From: JBLHKS01 sp047620505
GTDB taxonomy: Bacteria > Verrucomicrobiota > Verrucomicrobiia > Verrucomicrobiales > DEV007
Reading direction: 5' to 3'
Assembly: GCA_047620505.1 (NCBI GenBank)
Contig: JBLHKS010000155.1
Location: 1 to 16,602 of the forward strand
DNA: 16,602 nucleotides
The translations under genes were made by a program, and so were the position numbers. A model generated the notes under the pieces. That model was not told where the DNA came from. It worked only from the letters and a program-made list of their open reading frames with translations, and ran no database searches. Shown here piece after piece: positions 14,275-16,602 of this stretch; positions within the stretch are counted from its first letter, which is position 1, and each line of letters begins with the position of its first letter.

Positions 14275-16493
14275 ATCTTCGCGTTCTCGCCTGCCTCCTC
14301 GTGTTTCCGGGAGGACTCGCCGCGATCGCCTGGCAGCTGATCTGGCAACACCACGCCGCCCTCGCCCTCGGCGTTTCGGCGCAGGCCACGGCTCTGATTC
14401 TGGCGACTTTGATGGGCGGAATGTTAGTAGGGGCGCTGCTCGGAGCACGCTGGCTGACGAAACGCCCGGACGTAAATCCCTGGCTCGTCTACGGATTTCT
14501 GGAACTCGTCGCTGGCGTCTGGGGTCAGATTTTTCGATGGCTTCAAGGGCCAATTTCACGAGCGGACTCGGCGATTTTCAACTCGGCGGAAGGACTCGCT
14601 CCGGGCTTCCTCGTCGTTGCGCTGATTATTGCCGTTGGGCCGGCCGCGTTGGCGATCGGGGCGACGACTCCGCTGCTTGGCATCATCGCTCAGCGAGCGG
14701 GCGCGCGAATTTCCCTGCTTTACGGCGTGAACACGGCCGGGGCCGCGATCGGCGCGCTTGCGATCGCGTTCTGGCTGATTCCGGCGCTTGGAATCGCGGG
14801 CGCTTCCTGGCTGCTGACCTTCATCCAGATTTCCGTTTTTCTCAGCTGCGTTTGCGCCGCGCGCCTCTCGCAAAAGCGGACAATTCCCAAGGAACTCGCG
14901 CCGACCGATTCTCCAGTCAAGAATCCCTGGTTGTTCGCGTTCGTAACCGGCTTCGTCGCGTTTCTCCTCGAAGTCGTCTGGTTTCGGCTCATCCGATCGG
15001 CTTGGCTGAGCACGACCGATTCGTTCGCGATCATCCTATTCGCGTTCCTGATCGCCCTCGCGGTTGGCGCTTGGATCGCCCCGGTTTTGCGCCGACGAAA
15101 CGTCGCTTTGCCCGCCGCGCTAGCGCTTTCTGGCTTGCTGATCATCCTGGCGATACCGCTGATCGAGCGCTTCGACATCTGGCGGCTTTCGCCGAACAAC
15201 CAAACACTGAAACTCGCTGGCTGGTTAGCGATGTCGCTCGCCGTCATGGGGCCGCCGGTTGCGCTCCTCGGGACCTCGCTACCCTGGCTGCTCGACACCG
15301 CTCGCGAGCCGAAAGCCTGGGCGCGGCTTTACGCCTGGAACACCATCGGCGCGGTCCTCGGTTCCGTCGCTGCAGCCTGGATTTTGCTTCCGATGATCGG
15401 CCCGGTTCCGCTTTCGTGGCTCACGGGATTGGGAATGGTTGCGTTCGCTATTTTTTATCTGGATCCGAAACGACGAATCGGTTCTGGGATCGCAGCAGCT
15501 GCTGGCTTTGGACTCGCTTGGGCGGCGAGCAGCGGGATCGGCTCCAGTCGTTTGGCGGGAGCGAGTCCGCTTCTCAGAAACGAGCACAGCATCGTGGAAA
15601 TCGTGCACGGCTCGGACGTAACCACGGCAGTTGTTGACGTTCGGGGCGGGCGGGCGCTTTTTATCGATGGTTATGCGGCTACGGGCGAATTCGGCGTCGC
15701 GACGAGCTACATGGACGCGATGGGGCGGCTGCCGATGCTCCTTCATCAAGACCCGAAGGACACGCTCGTGATCTGTTTCGGGACCGGCCAGACAGCGCAT
15801 GCTTTGCGAAGTGAGAACCCGAATTCGGTCACCGCTGTCGATGTCAACCGCTCGGTTTTCAGCTTAGCTTCGCATTTTTCGTCCAACCGCGGCGTGCTTG
15901 AAGACGAGCGAGTCGAGACGATCACGATGGACGGACGAGCGCTGCTGAGACGAAGCGACCGGAAGTGGGATGTGATCACGCTTGAGCCCATGCCGCCGCT
16001 TTTCGCCGGGACAAACGCGCTCTACTCCACTGAGTTTTACGAACTGATTTCTGCTCGTCTTGAGGACGGCGGAATCGCAGCTCAGTGGTTTCCGATGCAT
16101 CTGCTAAGCCCGGAAAGCGCGCGTTCGGTCGCCGCGTCCTTCATTCAGGTGTTCCCAAGCTCAATTCTCTGGGTCGATCCGACGAGCTTCGATCACGTTG
16201 GCGCGCCGCAGCAGGGAATCCTCCTCGGCAGTCGCGGTGAGCGTGATTGGTCACTCTGGCCTGGTTTCGCACGCGAAACCAAGTGGCTGCGTCCGCTCGA
16301 CGAATCGAGTTGTGCGAAGGCGGTCGCGCTGAATCCCGAGCAGCTCGCTCGCTACGTGGACGGGGCCGAGCCGGTCACCGACGACAATCTGCTGCTGACT
16401 CACGGCTCGACTCGTCGACTGAAAATTGAGCCCGAAAACTCGACTGCTAAGCGAACGATGGAGCAGATCGATCGGGCGCGTCGTTCGAAATGA
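14271..16493 (+). CDS. Membrane protein with C-terminal spermidine-synthase-like domain
   Basis: A 740-residue fusion protein. The first roughly 430 residues are very hydrophobic, with about ten to twelve predicted membrane spans (VLACLLVFPGGLAAIAW, LATLMGGMLVGALLGA and others). The C-terminal part from about 455 is a spermidine-synthase-type Rossmann fold: VICFGTGQTAHAL with the SAM-type glycine motif at 504-506, the acidic D524 in AVDVNRS, and EPMPPLFAGTNALYSTEFYE from E572. The EP..P.AG...L(Y/F)(S/T).EFY signature is that of fused MFS/spermidine synthase proteins. The two catalytic aspartates of true spermidine synthases are not evident, so polyamine synthesis is doubtful and the substrate unknown. 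The frame is open upstream to 14202; the ATG at 14271 is chosen because of the 4-bp overlap with the preceding stop and the immediate membrane span. Confidence 0.85.
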   Translation: MNLRVLACLLVFPGGLAAIAWQLIWQHHAALALGVSAQATALILATLMGGMLVGALLGARWLTKRPDVNPWLVYGFLELVAGVWGQIFRWLQGPISRADSAIFNSAEGLAPGFLVVALIIAVGPAALAIGATTPLLGIIAQRAGARISLLYGVNTAGAAIGALAIAFWLIPALGIAGASWLLTFIQISVFLSCVCAARLSQKRTIPKELAPTDSPVKNPWLFAFVTGFVAFLLEVVWFRLIRSAWLSTTDSFAIILFAFLIALAVGAWIAPVLRRRNVALPAALALSGLLIILAIPLIERFDIWRLSPNNQTLKLAGWLAMSLAVMGPPVALLGTSLPWLLDTAREPKAWARLYAWNTIGAVLGSVAAAWILLPMIGPVPLSWLTGLGMVAFAIFYLDPKRRIGSGIAAAAGFGLAWAASSGIGSSRLAGASPLLRNEHSIVEIVHGSDVTTAVVDVRGGRALFIDGYAATGEFGVATSYMDAMGRLPMLLHQDPKDTLVICFGTGQTAHALRSENPNSVTAVDVNRSVFSLASHFSSNRGVLEDERVETITMDGRALLRRSDRKWDVITLEPMPPLFAGTNALYSTEFYELISARLEDGGIAAQWFPMHLLSPESARSVAASFIQVFPSSILWVDPTSFDHVGAPQQGILLGSRGERDWSLWPGFARETKWLRPLDESSCAKAVALNPEQLARYVDGAEPVTDDNLLLTHGSTRRLKIEPENSTAKRTMEQIDRARRSK
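15493..15504. repeat. Palindrome CAGCAGCTGCTG, site 8 (exact)
   Basis: Exact 12-mer in the membrane/spermidine-synthase-like gene, read as alanine codons, in the link between the membrane part and the soluble domain. Confidence 0.7.
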
Positions 16494-16529
16494 CTCGTGC
16501 TCGCGGCCACTCTGTTTCATCCTGAGCCC

Positions 16530-16602
16530 ATGAGCGAAAAAACCTCACGCCGATCCGCCCTTAAAACCCTCGCCGCCGTCCCAGCGGCTGCTGGCGCGCT
16601 TG
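16530..16602 (+). CDS. N-terminus of a Tat-exported protein, truncated by the window edge
   Basis: The ATG at 16530 opens a frame of 24 codons to the right edge. The translation begins MSEKTSRRSALKTLA and continues into an alanine-rich hydrophobic stretch: a twin-arginine signal (SRRSALK). Nothing of the mature protein is visible, so the family is unknown. Gfo/Idh/MocA, DUF1501 and sugar phosphate isomerase/epimerase-like proteins commonly begin this way in PVC bacteria. It is 36 bp after the preceding stop on the same strand, consistent with one operon from 13114. No Shine-Dalgarno is seen. Confidence 0.65.
   Translation, partial: MSEKTSRRSALKTLAAVPAAAGAL

Noticed and set aside
14537..15637. 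A 366-codon plus-strand frame inside the membrane protein gene
   Set aside because: The translation is Arg-rich and low in hydrophobic residues, typical of an out-of-frame reading of GC-rich DNA. The overlapping frame has clear membrane spans and a spermidine-synthase-like domain.
1..16602. CRISPR array, tRNA, rRNA, transposase or phage genes
   Set aside because: Looked for; no regularly spaced repeats, cloverleaf, rRNA-like sequence or mobile-element protein motif was seen.

Overview
The window looks like chromosomal DNA from a free-living bacterium of the PVC group, most probably a verrucomicrobium, with a planctomycete as the alternative. The main reason is the adjacent pair DUF1549/DUF1553 plus DUF1501, families expanded in those phyla. 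An SHD1-like domain, a Tat-exported Gfo/Idh/MocA oxidoreductase and start codons without Shine-Dalgarno sequences also fit. No phage, transposase, CRISPR, tRNA or rRNA is visible.

Layout. (1) 1-4449, minus strand: a Tat-exported Gfo/Idh/MocA oxidoreductase, then a secreted TPR/Ig-like-repeat protein of 821 aa, then 13 bp later a gene that runs off the left edge. This last gene has a GTG start and one N-terminal membrane segment, and I do not recognise it. (2) 4450-4737: a 288-bp divergent control region. (3) 4738-12116, plus strand: two tandem copies of a two-gene cassette, each encoding an exported SHD1-DUF1549-DUF1553 protein and a Tat-exported DUF1501 protein and each closed by a hairpin terminator. 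The DUF1501 copies are about 88% identical without gaps. The two terminators have compensating stem changes around a nearly identical loop, so the whole unit, terminator included, was probably duplicated. (4) 12144-13055, minus strand: a zinc-dependent AstE/aspartoacylase-like deacylase. (5) 13114-16602, plus strand: a NifS/IscS-like cysteine desulfurase overlapping by ATGA with a large membrane protein that has a spermidine-synthase-like C-terminal domain, then the first 24 codons of another Tat-exported protein.

How the genes fit together. Most of the products appear to work outside the cytoplasm. Four carry Tat signals (3115-4449, 6931-8250, 10687-12006, 16530 to the edge) and three carry Sec-type signals (496-2961 and both DUF1549 proteins). 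The paired DUF1549/DUF1501 proteins probably form a surface or periplasmic module of unknown function, present here twice.

The strongest signal not explained by genes is a short palindrome. The 10-mer AGCAGCTGCT occurs eight times, six of them as the full 12-mer CAGCAGCTGCTG. Six of the eight sites lie inside genes, in more than one reading frame, and two lie between genes. This resembles a highly iterated palindrome (HIP1-like) or a genome-wide protein-binding or modification site rather than codon use.
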